Source of the DNA: Asanoa iriomotensis
Lineage (GTDB): Bacteria; Actinomycetota; Actinomycetes; Mycobacteriales; Micromonosporaceae
Direction: 5' to 3'
DNA: 64,000 nt
Assembly: GCF_016862515.1 (NCBI RefSeq)
Contig: NZ_BONC01000032.1
Span: 1-64,000 of the forward strand
Shown piece after piece: positions 36,376 through 45,660 of this stretch. A program made the position numbers and the translations under genes. Within the stretch, counting starts at the first letter, position 1, and each line of letters starts with the position of its first letter. Under the pieces are notes generated by a model. It saw only the letters and a list, made by a program, of their open reading frames with translations, did no database searches and was not told the origin of the DNA.

Positions 36376-36801
36376 ATGCCATCCAGGTTCCGGCGGTTTC
36401 GGCTGCTGATGCTGGCCGCCATGGCCGGCTTCCTGGCCGTCGCGCTGGCTATCCGCGCCATCCGCGTCGGTGCGCTGGACAGCACGGGAGTGCTGGAGCA
36501 GTATTCCGGAACCGCCCTCTACGGATCGATGTGCTACGTCGGTCTTCTCGCCGTATGGCCACGACTGCGACCGCTACCAACCGGTGTGATCGCATTGACA
36601 TGGTGTTGGGCGATGGAATTGTTTCAGCTGACCGGCGTGCCGGCTGAGCTATCGGACCGCAGCCTCTTGTCCCGGTTGGTGCTGGGCATTCAGTTCGACC
36701 TGATCGACGTTCTCTGGTACCCGGTCGGCATCGCACCGCTCATCGCGCTGCACCACGCCCTACGGTGCCGGACACCGGCGAGCAACCCAACCTCGTCCTG
36801 A
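36376..36801 (+). CDS. DUF2809 family membrane protein
   Basis: A 141-residue protein with about four helices. The middle has YSGTALYGSMCYV and WAMELFQLTGVP, and the end has FDLIDVLWYPVGI, the spacing expected of DUF2809. Function of the family unknown. ATG at 36376. Confidence 0.78.
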   Translation: MPSRFRRFRLLMLAAMAGFLAVALAIRAIRVGALDSTGVLEQYSGTALYGSMCYVGLLAVWPRLRPLPTGVIALTWCWAMELFQLTGVPAELSDRSLLSRLVLGIQFDLIDVLWYPVGIAPLIALHHALRCRTPASNPTSS

Positions 36802-36938
36802 TGGACTGCCTTTAATTCCGCAATCTTCGGGTGGGAGCGCAGAGTTCACCTCCGCCGCGAGCACCACGCTCTACGGCGACCGTCTCGTCAACGCGGGCGT
36901 ATACATCCGCTCGGGTGGCGGCATGACAGTATGCCGGC

Positions 36939-37141
36939 GTGCCTGACGATTTGGTCGTTGGGTAACTCTGGTGGGATCTGCAGGCTCCCTGCGACGCCGA
37001 GCAGCAGCAGGCCCGAACGGTCACACACGAACTGCTCCGCGAAAGGTATCGACCGGCCATCCGTTGTACGGCCTGGCCTTCACTGTCGTGGCACGATCCA
37101 AGGCACGCGACGACGTGCTGGTCAGGATCGGTGACCGATAG
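36939..37141 (+). pseudogene. decayed small gene with a stop and a frameshift
   Basis: From GTG at 36939 the frame gives PDDLVVG, a TAA, then a protein-like stretch DAEQQQARTVTHELLRE in the same frame; about 30 codons later a different frame gives YGLAFTVVARSKARDDVLVR ending at a TAG (37139-37141). Together these look like one gene broken by a nonsense codon and one frameshift. Family not recognised. Confidence 0.4.
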
Positions 37142-37298
37142 GCTGATTCATCTGACTTGGAGCGGGAAGCCAGAGAGCGCGCCGTGGCCGACGTGCACCT
37201 TGTTCGATTCGTCCAGCGACGTTGAGCGCGCCACGGTGCTCGATTGACAGCCGGCTGCACGCTCAGGTTCGGACCGTTGGGCGGTACGGTCGCACGTC

Positions 37299-38057
37299 GT
37301 GGAGACTTCGCCATTTGGTGTTCGGCTGCGGCGCCTGCTGTCGCACCGTCGTCCGACCGTCGCGACGTCGATCGAGCACATGCAAGCCGTCCTGGCTAGG
37401 GACGCTGGTGTGTCCACCGCGACGCTTGCTGCCGTGGTTGAGCACGGCGCGGTGCCGAGCCCAAGCCTCGTCCGGAAACTGGCACCAGCGCTCGATATCC
37501 ACACCGCCGACCTGTTCGTCATCGCTGGGATGCCGATGCCCGACGACCTCGCCTCGGCGTGGCCGACGTCGCCTTGGGACGTGGGCTCACTCGTTCATCA
37601 AGCCATCAGGATGAACGCCGATCAGCGCAGCCGGTTGGAGGCGCTCATCACGTCGCTGCCAGTGCAGCCGCGTACCGGGTCCGCGCCGGGCGACGACTAC
37701 CCGGACACCCCTGGAGCGCTGCTACTGCGCCTCCTCCGCAACCGCAACATCCGTCCGTACTGCGCGCGGATTCTCTATGCGGTCGGCGGCGGCCCGTACG
37801 TCTCCGAGTCCACCGTTGCGGGATTGGGCTCGGGCCGGGTCGTGATCACCCCGCAGTACGTGACGGCGTTCGCTCACCTGCTCGGCTACCGGCCCGGAGA
37901 CATGGTCGCGCTGACCGGAGTCGGCCCGGTCGTCGACGATGCGAAAACACACCCGGCGAGCGTGGAGATCGCGACGCTGGCCTGGCAGGCACGGGGTCTC
38001 AGCAGCGACCAGCTGGCCGAAGTCATGGCCGCGGCCCGGACCATCCGCAGCGCCTGA
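37299..38057 (+). CDS. XRE-like helix-turn-helix regulator
   Basis: A 252-residue protein. The N-terminal ~75 residues read as an XRE-type domain (LARDAGVSTATLAAVVEHGAVPSPSLVRKLAPAL). A second helical module (about 125-205, including YVSESTVAGLGSGRVVITPQYV) resembles another helix-turn-helix with the downstream LLGYRPGDM. GTG start at 37299. Targets unknown. Confidence 0.78.
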   Translation: METSPFGVRLRRLLSHRRPTVATSIEHMQAVLARDAGVSTATLAAVVEHGAVPSPSLVRKLAPALDIHTADLFVIAGMPMPDDLASAWPTSPWDVGSLVHQAIRMNADQRSRLEALITSLPVQPRTGSAPGDDYPDTPGALLLRLLRNRNIRPYCARILYAVGGGPYVSESTVAGLGSGRVVITPQYVTAFAHLLGYRPGDMVALTGVGPVVDDAKTHPASVEIATLAWQARGLSSDQLAEVMAAARTIRSA

Positions 38058-38422
38058 AACTCGCCGGGATCCGATGCCCTCAATTCGGCACGAGCAGATG
38101 TAGCGACACGCAGGGAGTAAGCCCAAGATCCGACAGGCACCGAGTTGGGTGGCGCAACGAGTCGTTCTCTGCGGGCCGCCGCACGGCGCACGTCGCCGAG
38201 GACGCGGTGATGGCTTGCCGGGGTGGCCAGGGCAGGGAGACCGGCGAGCACGGGCACGGGCGGGTTGCGTCAGAGGACTCGCGGAGTCGGGATCAGCGCC
38301 GGAGCCACAGCAGCCCGGCGTTGATGTCGGTGTGCGTTCTGATCAGCGTCGATCCGCGGCTCGACAACCGTGCCTGTGGCGCGGCCCTACCACGCCGAAA
38401 CGGGCCTGTGCGAACCAACCGA
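38058..38422. other. intergenic region before the tRNA-Val terminator
   Basis: About 365 bases between the XRE gene and the tRNA-Val terminator. I see no gene or repeat. Confidence 0.5.
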
Positions 38423-38467
38423 AAACGCGGTCTGATCAGGGCTTTGCCGCCTTCACAGACCGCGTTT
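38423..38467 (-). terminator. terminator of tRNA-Val copy 1
   Basis: Perfect 12-bp arms, AAACGCGGTCTG (38423-38434) and CAGACCGCGTTT (38456-38467), with a 21-base loop. Read on the minus strand it follows the tRNA by 16 bases and ends in TTTT. Confidence 0.8.
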
Positions 38468-38483
38468 GGGTACGCGTTTCGGG

Positions 38484-38555
38484 TGGGCGCGGCAGGGTTC
38501 GAACCTGCGGCTTCTCGCTTGTAAGGCGAGTGCTCTACCGCTGAGCTACGCGCCC
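38484..38555 (-). tRNA. tRNA-Val (anticodon UAC), copy 1
   Basis: A complete 72-nt cloverleaf on the minus strand. The acceptor stem GGGCGCG pairs perfectly with CGCGCCC; the anticodon stem CTCGC/GCGAG encloses loop CTTACAA, so the anticodon is TAC; the T arm is GCAGG-TTCGAAC-CCTGC. CCA is not encoded. Confidence 0.97.
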
Positions 38556-38647
38556 GTGCGTTGCCTTACGGTAACGGTTCCCGTCAATAGGCCCGGCTTC
38601 GTTTGCATGGGCTTTGCCTGCTGCGGCCCGTCCCTAGCGTCCCGCGG

Positions 38648-39211
38648 ATGGACCTGTTCGTGCGCACCGCGCGCGCCGCGGACTCGCTGTCGAGTTGGCT
38701 GCGGCGGATGACCTTCAAGGACCTGTTGCCGCACCAGGTGGTGGCGGAGATCCGTCGGCATGTCGTGGCCTGGGCCGGCGCGCACGGTTGGCCGGTGACC
38801 GCCGACCTCGTCTGTTCGCGGACCGATGCCCCGCCGATCGCCATCGCGATCGGGGACGACGAGCCATCCGCGGCCGGCGCGGTCGTGTTGCGGGTGCGCT
38901 GGCGGGATTCCCGCGAATTGGTCCCAGCACCCATCGGCCTCGTCACCGTCGTGACGACGAGCCGGGTGGTCGACGGCCTCCGGCGTTACTCGGCGAAGCG
39001 GTCCTGCCGCGCCAGGACGAGGCAAGGTCGCCTGTGCCCGGTCGGCCCGCGCTCGTCCGGCTTGTGCCACCTCCACGATCCGAAGGTCCAGTGCGGAGCC
39101 ACCAAACGCGACGGCAGCCGCTGCACGGCCCCGACGGGCGGCGTCCGTTGCACCAACCACCGTGGGCGATCGGCCACCCAGCCAGGAGACGCCATGTTCG
39201 AACTGGACTGA
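38648..39211 (+). CDS. protein with C-terminal Cys/His zinc-ribbon-like repeats
   Basis: A 187-residue protein. The N-terminal ~125 residues are alpha/beta with no family recognised. The C-terminal ~60 residues contain two tandem C-x-A-x-T-x-x-G-x-x-C ... C-x-x-H units (CRARTRQGRLC...CHLH and CGATKRDGSRC...CTNH), the pattern of small zinc-binding repeats such as DUF5763. ATG at 38648. Starts 93 bases from the tRNA-Val 5' end. Confidence 0.72.
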   Translation: MDLFVRTARAADSLSSWLRRMTFKDLLPHQVVAEIRRHVVAWAGAHGWPVTADLVCSRTDAPPIAIAIGDDEPSAAGAVVLRVRWRDSRELVPAPIGLVTVVTTSRVVDGLRRYSAKRSCRARTRQGRLCPVGPRSSGLCHLHDPKVQCGATKRDGSRCTAPTGGVRCTNHRGRSATQPGDAMFELD

Positions 39212-39243
39212 CGCAGAACGGGGTTGGTCGCTACGGTTCGCTC

Positions 39244-39621
39244 GTGGACGACATCCTGGGAGACGACCCGCTCGTCGACGGCATGACCATCGCTGTGCGC
39301 TACCGCCGCGACTTCGTCGTCACCGACGCCGCGCGGTTCCTGGCGACCGCGCGCCGGCACTATCGCGACCTCCACCCGGAGGCGACGGAGGCCGAGGCCG
39401 AGGAACAGGTGACCGCCGCCGCCGACGCGATCTACGTGCTCCTGGAACACGCCGGCCTGATCGGCGACGCCGCCGACGCCCGCCTGGCGGAGCACGGCGA
39501 CGCCGGCCTGCGGCTGGGCGGTTGGCGCTCGCAGGTGACGTTCGACGAGCCGGAACCCCTGCGCGCCGGCTACGACTGCCTACGCACCGGCGACGTGTTC
39601 GCGCTGCCCGCGGATCGCTAG
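39244..39621 (+). CDS. hypothetical acidic helical protein
   Basis: A 125-residue protein, mainly helical in the first half (AARFLATARRHYRDLHPEA, then an EAEAEEQVTAAADAIY helix) and beta-like at the end. No family recognised. GTG at 39244. Convergent with the next gene, overlapping it by four bases. Confidence 0.68.
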   Translation: MDDILGDDPLVDGMTIAVRYRRDFVVTDAARFLATARRHYRDLHPEATEAEAEEQVTAAADAIYVLLEHAGLIGDAADARLAEHGDAGLRLGGWRSQVTFDEPEPLRAGYDCLRTGDVFALPADR

Positions 39622-39938
39622 CGCGCGAACTCCGGATAGACGCGGGCGATCAGCGACGGGTCCCGCAGGCCACGCTGGAAGCTCTCCCAGGCCACAGGGT
39701 CCTTGTCGGCGGGCGGGCAGTTCTCGGCGATGCCGGACGACGCCCGCACCAGCCCGCCACCCGTCCGGTCGTGGGCAAGCTCGGCGTCGTCGGCCGAAAG
39801 CCCGAACTCGGCACCGAGCACCGCCTCGACCTCCTCCTCGGCGGCCTTCCTGAGCATCAACGACAGCGTCACGTCGACCAGCTCAGCAACCGTCCGACCC
39901 GACGGCAGCGCAATCGACAGATCGTCAGTCCAGTCCAT
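39618..39938 (-). CDS. hypothetical protein
   Basis: A 106-residue acidic protein with a helical middle (DVTLSLMLRKAAEEEVEAVLG) and WESFQRGLRDPSLIARVYPEF at the end. Unrecognised. The ATG at 39938 has GGGAGGG about six bases ahead, a strong site, so this is a real gene. Confidence 0.72.
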   Translation of the reverse strand: MDWTDDLSIALPSGRTVAELVDVTLSLMLRKAAEEEVEAVLGAEFGLSADDAELAHDRTGGGLVRASSGIAENCPPADKDPVAWESFQRGLRDPSLIARVYPEFAR

Positions 39939-39984
39939 CCAAACCCTCCCGCTTCAGCCCAGCACGGTAGCGGTCGTCGGGAAG

Positions 39985-40004
39985 GGCGCCCCACAAGGGG
40001 CGCC
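39985..40004. terminator. GC-rich hairpin in a divergent gap
   Basis: GGCGCCCC and GGGGCGCC form an 8-bp perfect stem with a 4-base loop ACAA. No T run follows on either strand and the flanking genes diverge, so it is either a remnant terminator or a regulatory structure. Its stem is nearly the same as the terminator at 42210. Confidence 0.4.
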
Positions 40005-40082
40005 GGCGCACTCGCGCCGTTGATATGAGAAGTCGCCGCTCGGACGATGCGCTCTCGCGATCGAGCCGGACAATATTGATGG

Positions 40083-41621
40083 ATGGCGCTGCGAGATCGT
40101 TGGTCGCCGGGCCGGCACCCGGCACATCGCAGCTCGCTGCGGTGGCTGATCGCACGCGCGCCGGCGTGGATCGCGGTCTGTGGACTGCTCGCGGTGGTCG
40201 TATTGTCCGCCACCTGCGCGTCGGTCGCGCTGATCTGGACGAGCTCCTCAATGGACTTCGAGGCCGCGACCGCCATCCGGCTGTTCTTCACCGTCGGCGC
40301 GGCAATCATGGGGGTGATGGACTTCCCGGCCGAGCCGGCCAACTTCTATCACGCCGTCATCGCCTTCATTTGTGCGATTCTCAGCGTGCTGCTGCCGGCC
40401 CTCGTCCTGGGCATCGTCCTCGTCAGGATATTCACCGTCCGGATCTTCAAATGGCGCGCGACCATCAGCCTGATCCGCGGTTCCGAGGTCGACGACGAGA
40501 CGCACCGCCTGATCAAGAACGACCGGCAGATGATTATCGCGGTGCGCTGGTACAAGATCCCGCGACAGTTGGTGATTTCGAACCTTCTTGCCGAGGCCTT
40601 TCTCAACTACAGAACCGTGTCGCGGGTCGACGGCAGCGTCGTGCACCGCACCGAACGGCTGCGGGTCCTCGGTCCACCTGACCAGCCGACGTACGGCAGG
40701 ACCTTTCCCCGCGTCTGGACGGGTATGCCACTGACCTTGTGGATCCCGGTCGACGCCGAGATGGACGCGGGCAGGTTGGTGGAGATCCAGGGTCGCGGCC
40801 TGCGCGGAGTGAGTTCGCCGGGATTACTGGTTCGGTTGACCGGAAAGACGGTAGGGTTCACGACCGATATCATCGACGAGAAGTGGTACAGCACCGAACA
40901 CGACGTCCAACTCGGACGTTTCGCGCCGGTCCACCCCGCAGTTGAATCGAGGAAAGACGTGATCGCCGCTAATTGGCGCGGGTGGGAGCACTTCGGGGAG
41001 CCGGCCCGATACGCGGTCTTCGGATATGGCTCGCTCGCCCATCCCAACACGATCCGGCAGTTGTGTGGTGCCGTCGAGCGCGACAAGAACTTCTTCATCG
41101 CGGAGCTAAGCGACTGGAGACGATCCTGGACGGTCTGCACGGACAACACGGATCGGAGCCGATCTGTCGCCTACTTCGAACCCGACTCCGACAACCGCAT
41201 CGACGGGCAGATCCTGTTCCTCAACCTCGTGCGCGAGAAAGCATCCAGCGTTCGGGGTGTGGTTCTTCTCGTCCAGTCCGACGCGTTGGCTTATCTCGAC
41301 GACCGCGAAGGCAACTACGACCGGGTTGACGTGACGTCGAGTGTGGATCTGTCCGGCGTGGCCGACGAGCTCAAGCCCGACGTGGTCTGGGCCTACGTCG
41401 GCAAGGAATCCGCGGTCCGTCAAGCCAACCGCGGGATCGTGCGGCGATCGGCGGTCATCTGGCGGCCCTACCTCGATCGACTCAGCGACGCTTTCGCGCA
41501 GCATGACAACCTGCTGGAGACCTTCCAGCGCGAACCGCTTCCGCCTGACGTGCGGGTCGTCGACCTCGACAGACGAAAGCGAGACCAGCCGGCTGACCCG
41601 TACGCCGACGCGCCGCGATAA
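40083..41621 (+). CDS. two-helix channel-like protein fused to a GGCT/AIG2 domain
   Basis: A 512-residue two-part protein. Residues 28-52 and 88-117 are transmembrane; between them IRLFFTVGAAIMGVMDFP occupies the place of a pore helix and filter in two-helix channels but lacks a GYG signature. Residues ~125-285 are a beta-rich cytoplasmic domain vaguely like inward-rectifier C-termini. Residues ~308-480 are a gamma-glutamylcyclotransferase/AIG2-type domain, with FGYGSL (YGSL at 315-318) and the likely catalytic glutamate E409 in LDDREGNYDRV. The GGCT call is firm; the channel reading is inference. ATG at 40083 without a good ribosome site. Transcribed divergently from 39938. Confidence 0.75.
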   Translation: MALRDRWSPGRHPAHRSSLRWLIARAPAWIAVCGLLAVVVLSATCASVALIWTSSSMDFEAATAIRLFFTVGAAIMGVMDFPAEPANFYHAVIAFICAILSVLLPALVLGIVLVRIFTVRIFKWRATISLIRGSEVDDETHRLIKNDRQMIIAVRWYKIPRQLVISNLLAEAFLNYRTVSRVDGSVVHRTERLRVLGPPDQPTYGRTFPRVWTGMPLTLWIPVDAEMDAGRLVEIQGRGLRGVSSPGLLVRLTGKTVGFTTDIIDEKWYSTEHDVQLGRFAPVHPAVESRKDVIAANWRGWEHFGEPARYAVFGYGSLAHPNTIRQLCGAVERDKNFFIAELSDWRRSWTVCTDNTDRSRSVAYFEPDSDNRIDGQILFLNLVREKASSVRGVVLLVQSDALAYLDDREGNYDRVDVTSSVDLSGVADELKPDVVWAYVGKESAVRQANRGIVRRSAVIWRPYLDRLSDAFAQHDNLLETFQREPLPPDVRVVDLDRRKRDQPADPYADAPR

Positions 41622-41678
41622 TCCTTGATCGGTCGGACGGTCTTGATCGTTGTCGGGTCCGCTGGTTGGCTGGCCCGC

Positions 41679-42242
41679 ATGAGTGATCTCGGAGCCGTCG
41701 GCTGGCCGCCTGAGCCGATTCGGACCGAGCGGCTTGTGCTTCGTGCGTCCGAGGCAAGGGATCGGGCGGCGTTCGTCGAGTTGCTGGCCTCGCCGGAGGT
41801 GCACACCTATCTCGGCGGTCCCCGGGCGCGTGACGAGCTCGAGCGTGACATGCCCGAGGTGCCTGGGCAGCGGCCCGGGAGTTTCGTCGTCGATCTCGAC
41901 GGGGCGATGATCGGTCAGGTTCTGCTCCGGAGAGCGACCGACCACCGCCCGGCCGCCGTCGGGAAGGTCGATCTCGGCTATCTGTTCCTGCCGCGGGCCT
42001 GGGGGTTCGGGTACGCCGCCGAGGCGTGCGCGGCGGCGCTCGGCTGGGTCGACGGTGTCCTTCCCGGCGAGCCCGTGGTGCTCGCCACCCAGACCGCCAA
42101 CGTCGCCTCGATGCGCCTCGCGGCGAAGCTCGGGTTCACCGAGGTCGAGCGGTTCCACGCCTGGGACGCCGAACAGTGGCTCGGCCGGCGGGCCCCGGTC
42201 ACAAACTGTAAGGGCGCCCCGTGTGGGGCGCCCTTTCCATGA
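41679..42242 (+). CDS. GNAT acetyltransferase, RimJ/RimL type
   Basis: A 187-residue N-acetyltransferase opening with the family-typical IRTERLVLRASEARD. The acyl-CoA loop is LPRAWGFGYAAEACAAAL and NVASMRLAAKLGF completes the fold. Start ATG at 41679. Its last ten codons run through the terminator hairpin, so the C-terminal residues KGAPCGAPFP are encoded by the stem-loop. Confidence 0.9.
   Translation: MSDLGAVGWPPEPIRTERLVLRASEARDRAAFVELLASPEVHTYLGGPRARDELERDMPEVPGQRPGSFVVDLDGAMIGQVLLRRATDHRPAAVGKVDLGYLFLPRAWGFGYAAEACAAALGWVDGVLPGEPVVLATQTANVASMRLAAKLGFTEVERFHAWDAEQWLGRRAPVTNCKGAPCGAPFP
42210..42237. terminator. bidirectional terminator between GNAT and aceE
   Basis: AAGGGCGCCCC and GGGGCGCCCTT form a perfect 11-bp stem with a GTGT loop, followed by TT. 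The convergent GNAT and aceE genes both end here; the left arm lies within the GNAT reading frame. Confidence 0.88.
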
Positions 42243-42253
42243 AATAACCCGAC

Positions 42254-45007
42254 CTACGAGTCGCCGCCCGTTTCGCCGACCGGCGCCGCGTTGACGTCGT
42301 CGATCGCGTACTTGCGGGCCGCTTCCACCGGGATCGCCGGGGCGATCTCGCCGCGGACCGCGAGCTGCCGCAGCGTCGCCACCGCGACCGACTCCGCGTC
42401 CACGTGGAAGTGCCGGCGCAGCGCGTGCCGGGTGTCCGACAGGCCGAACCCGTCGGTGCCCAGCGACGTGTAGTCGCCCGGCACCCAGCGCGCGATCAGG
42501 TCCGGCACCGCCCGCATGAAGTCGCTGACCGCGACCACCGGGCCCTCGGCACCCGCCAGCTTGCGGCGGATGTAGGGAACGCGCGGCTCCGATCCCGGGT
42601 GCAGCAGGTTGTATTCCTCCGCCTGCACCGCGTCCCGGCGCAGCTCCGTCCACGACGTCACCGACCAGACATCGGCCGAGACGCCCCAGTCCTGCGCCAG
42701 CAGCTGCTGGGCCTTGAGCGCCCACTGCATGCCCGTACCCGACGCCAGGATGTTGGCCTTGATGCCGGAGCCACCCTCGACAGCGGGGGCGGGCGAGTAG
42801 CGGTAGATGCCGCGCAGGACGCCCTCGACGTCGAGGTCGACCGGCTCCGCGGGCTGCAGGATCGGCTCGTTGTAGACGGTGAGGTAGTAGAAGACGTTCT
42901 CCGCCTCCTCGCCGTACATCCGGTGCAGGCCGCGCTCGACGATGTGCGCGATCTCGAACGCGAACGCCGGGTCCCACGCCACGACGGCCGGGTTGGTCGC
43001 CGCGATCAGGTGGGAGTGGCCGTCCTCGTGCTGGAGGCCCTCGCCGTTCAACGTGGTGCGGCCGGCGGTCGCGCCCAGCACGAAGCCGCGCGACATCTGG
43101 TCGGCCGCGGCCCAGAAGCCGTCGCCCGTGCGCTGGAAGCCGAACATCGAATAGAAGATGTACAGCGGGATCATCGGCTCGCCGTGGGTGGCATAGGCCG
43201 AGCCGGCCGCGGTGAACGACGCCACCGAGCCCGCCTCGTTGATGCCCTCGTGCAGGATTTGGCCGGCCGTCGACTCCTTGTAGGACAGGAACAGCTCCCG
43301 GTCGACCGGGGTGTAGTTCTGCCCGTGCGGCGAGTAGATCTTCTGCGTCGGGAACAGCGAGTCCATGCCGAAGGTCCGCGCCTCGTCCGGGATGATCGGC
43401 ACCCAGCGCTTGCCGAACTCGCGGTCCTTCATGATGTCCTTGAGCAGGCGTACGAAGGCCATCGTGGTCGCGACCTTCTGCTTGCCCGACCCGCGCTTGA
43501 CGTCGGCGAACCGTTCGCTGCCCGGGATCTGCAGCGGGATCACCTTGGTGTTCCGCGCGGGCAGGTAGCCGCCGAGCGCGCGCCGCCGCTCGTGCAGGTA
43601 TTCCATCTCGGAGGACTTCGTCTCCGGCCGGATGTACGGCGGCAGATACGGGTTCTCTTCGAGCTGCTTGTCCGTAATGTCCAGGTAGAGCCGATCCCGG
43701 AACGTCTTCAGATCGTCCAGCGTCAGCTTCTTCATCTGGTGCGTGGCGTTGCGGCCCTCGAACGACGACCCGAGCGTCCAGCCCTTGATCGTCTTGGCCA
43801 GGATCACCGTCGGCTGACCCGTGTGCTCGGTCGCCGCCTTGTACGCCGCGTAGATCTTGCGGTAGTCGTGTCCGCCGCGCTTGAGGTTCCAGATCTCGTC
43901 GTCGGACATCGACTCGACCATCTTGCGGGTACGGGGGTCGCGGCCGAAGAAGTGCTCGCGGACGTACGCGCCGGACTCTGCCTTGTAGGTCTGGTAGTCG
44001 CCGTCGGGCGTCGAGTTCATCAGGTTGACCAGCGCACCGTCGGCGTCGGCGGCGAGCAGCGGGTCCCACTCGCGGCCCCAGACGACCTTGATGACGTTCC
44101 AGCCGGCACCCCGGAAGAACGCCTCCAGCTCCTGGATGACCTTGCCGTTGCCGCGGACCGGGCCGTCGAGGCGCTGCAGGTTGCAGTTGATCACGAAGGT
44201 CAGGTTGTCGAGCTCCTCGCGGGCCGCGACGCCGATCGCGCCGAGCGACTCCGGCTCGTCCATCTCACCGTCGCCGAGGAACGCCCATACGTGCTGGTCG
44301 GACGTGTCCTTGATGCCGCGGTGCTGCAGGTAGCGGTTGAACCGCGCCTGGTAGATCGCGTTGAGACCGCCGAGGCCCATGGAGACCGTCGGGAACTCCC
44401 AGAAGTCGGGCATCAACCGCGGGTGCGGGTACGACGGCAGGCCGCCACCCAACCCGGCGTGCGACAGCTCCTGGCGGAACCCGTCGAGCCGCTCCTCGGA
44501 CAGGCGACCCTCCATGTACGCGCGTGCGTACATTCCCGGCGACGCGTGCCCCTGGTAGAAGATGTGGTCGCCACCGCCCGGGTGGCTCTTGCCCCGGAAG
44601 AAGTGGTTGAAGCCGACCTCGTAGAGCGCCGCGGCGCTCGCGTAGGTCGAGATGTGGCCGCCGACCCCGATCTCGGGGCGCTGGGCGCGGTGCACCAGCA
44701 TCGCGGCATTCCACCGGATGTAGGCGCGGATCCGCCGCTCGACGAACTCGTCACCGGGGAACCAGGGCTCGCGCTCCGGCGGAATCGTGTTGATGTAGTC
44801 GGTGGTGGTCAGCGGGGGCACGCCGACGTTGCGCTCGCGCGCCCGCTCCAGCAACCGCAACATGACGTATCGGGCGCGCTTGGCGCCGCCCGCGTCGATG
44901 ACTCCGTCGAGCGACTCGACCCATTCGGCGGTTTCCTCAGGGTCGACGTCCGGAAGCTGGCTCGGCAGGCCGTCACTGATCACCGGGCGCTTGCGTTCCG
45001 TAGCCAC
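42254..45007 (-). CDS. aceE: pyruvate dehydrogenase E1 component, homodimeric
   Basis: A 917-residue single-chain E1 that decarboxylates pyruvate with ThDP and passes acetyl groups to E2. The ThDP motif is around [14 protein letters not shown], closing with [15 protein letters not shown]; the regions [22 protein letters not shown] and [13 protein letters not shown] are typical. Length matches actinobacterial AceE. An ATG at 45013 directly abuts GAGGA, too close to be used; the GTG at 45007 is six bases away and is preferred. E2 and E3 genes are not in the window. Confidence 0.97.
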   Translation of the reverse strand: MATERKRPVISDGLPSQLPDVDPEETAEWVESLDGVIDAGGAKRARYVMLRLLERARERNVGVPPLTTTDYINTIPPEREPWFPGDEFVERRIRAYIRWNAAMLVHRAQRPEIGVGGHISTYASAAALYEVGFNHFFRGKSHPGGGDHIFYQGHASPGMYARAYMEGRLSEERLDGFRQELSHAGLGGGLPSYPHPRLMPDFWEFPTVSMGLGGLNAIYQARFNRYLQHRGIKDTSDQHVWAFLGDGEMDEPESLGAIGVAAREELDNLTFVINCNLQRLDGPVRGNGKVIQELEAFFRGAGWNVIKVVWGREWDPLLAADADGALVNLMNSTPDGDYQTYKAESGAYVREHFFGRDPRTRKMVESMSDDEIWNLKRGGHDYRKIYAAYKAATEHTGQPTVILAKTIKGWTLGSSFEGRNATHQMKKLTLDDLKTFRDRLYLDITDKQLEENPYLPPYIRPETKSSEMEYLHERRRALGGYLPARNTKVIPLQIPGSERFADVKRGSGKQKVATTMAFVRLLKDIMKDREFGKRWVPIIPDEARTFGMDSLFPTQKIYSPHGQNYTPVDRELFLSYKESTAGQILHEGINEAGSVASFTAAGSAYATHGEPMIPLYIFYSMFGFQRTGDGFWAAADQMSRGFVLGATAGRTTLNGEGLQHEDGHSHLIAATNPAVVAWDPAFAFEIAHIVERGLHRMYGEEAENVFYYLTVYNEPILQPAEPVDLDVEGVLRGIYRYSPAPAVEGGSGIKANILASGTGMQWALKAQQLLAQDWGVSADVWSVTSWTELRRDAVQAEEYNLLHPGSEPRVPYIRRKLAGAEGPVVAVSDFMRAVPDLIARWVPGDYTSLGTDGFGLSDTRHALRRHFHVDAESVAVATLRQLAVRGEIAPAIPVEAARKYAIDDVNAAPVGETGGDS

Positions 45008-45161
45008 AGGCATTCCTCAGATTGTGGGGACGACTGACATTTCGGAGCCAAGTGTCCCGGGTGTGGGATTCGTCTCCAACGCCATCCTGCCCCGTTTCTC
45101 GCCTCGGCGTCACGTCGCGTACTGCCAGACGCGACTCTCGACACAGATACCCACCGGTAAC

Positions 45162-45569
45162 TCATCCCGGAAGGAACGAAAACCGGACCTGTCGGACAGC
45201 GTTGTCACCGTTGGTGTCGACCAGGCAGATGGACTGCCAGGTGCCCAGGGCGAGCCGGCCGCGCAACACCGGGATCGAGGCGTACGGGGCGACGAACGCC
45301 GGCAGCACGTGATCACGCCCGTGACCGGGGGATCCGTGCCGATGCCGCCAGCGGTCGTCGGCCGGCAGGAAGCCGTCGATCGCGGTCAGCAGGTCGGGGT
45401 CGTCGGTGCCGGAACCGCTCTCGATGATCGCGATGCCGGCGGTGGCGTGCGGGACGAAAACGTGCAGCAGCCCGTCGCCCTCGCCGGAGACGAACTGCTG
45501 CGCCTCCGCCGTGACGTCGCGTACCGCCGGGCGGCGGCCCGTCTGGACCGTGATCACCTCACTCCGCAT
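45162..45569 (-). CDS. YjbQ/UPF0047 family protein
   Basis: A 135-residue protein beginning MRSEVITVQTG, with the conserved HATAGIAIIESG, a DDRWRHRHGSPGH metal-binding-like histidine cluster, and LGTWQSICLVD near the end. Members are reported to have thiamin-phosphate-synthase-like activity in vitro, with true function unclear. ATG at 45569. Divergent from the E1 gene. Confidence 0.9.
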   Translation of the reverse strand: MRSEVITVQTGRRPAVRDVTAEAQQFVSGEGDGLLHVFVPHATAGIAIIESGSGTDDPDLLTAIDGFLPADDRWRHRHGSPGHGRDHVLPAFVAPYASIPVLRGRLALGTWQSICLVDTNGDNAVRQVRFSFLPG

Positions 45570-45660
45570 CCGGATAAGTCTAGTGATCATCAACGGTTCG
45601 CATGGGGCGAGTGGGGCAGGTGACTGGCCGTGAGTGGTGCCCGTCGGTAATGCTTTCGAC

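Noticed and set aside
42404-45037. Plus-strand open frame opposite aceE
   Set aside because: Antisense shadow of a highly conserved gene.
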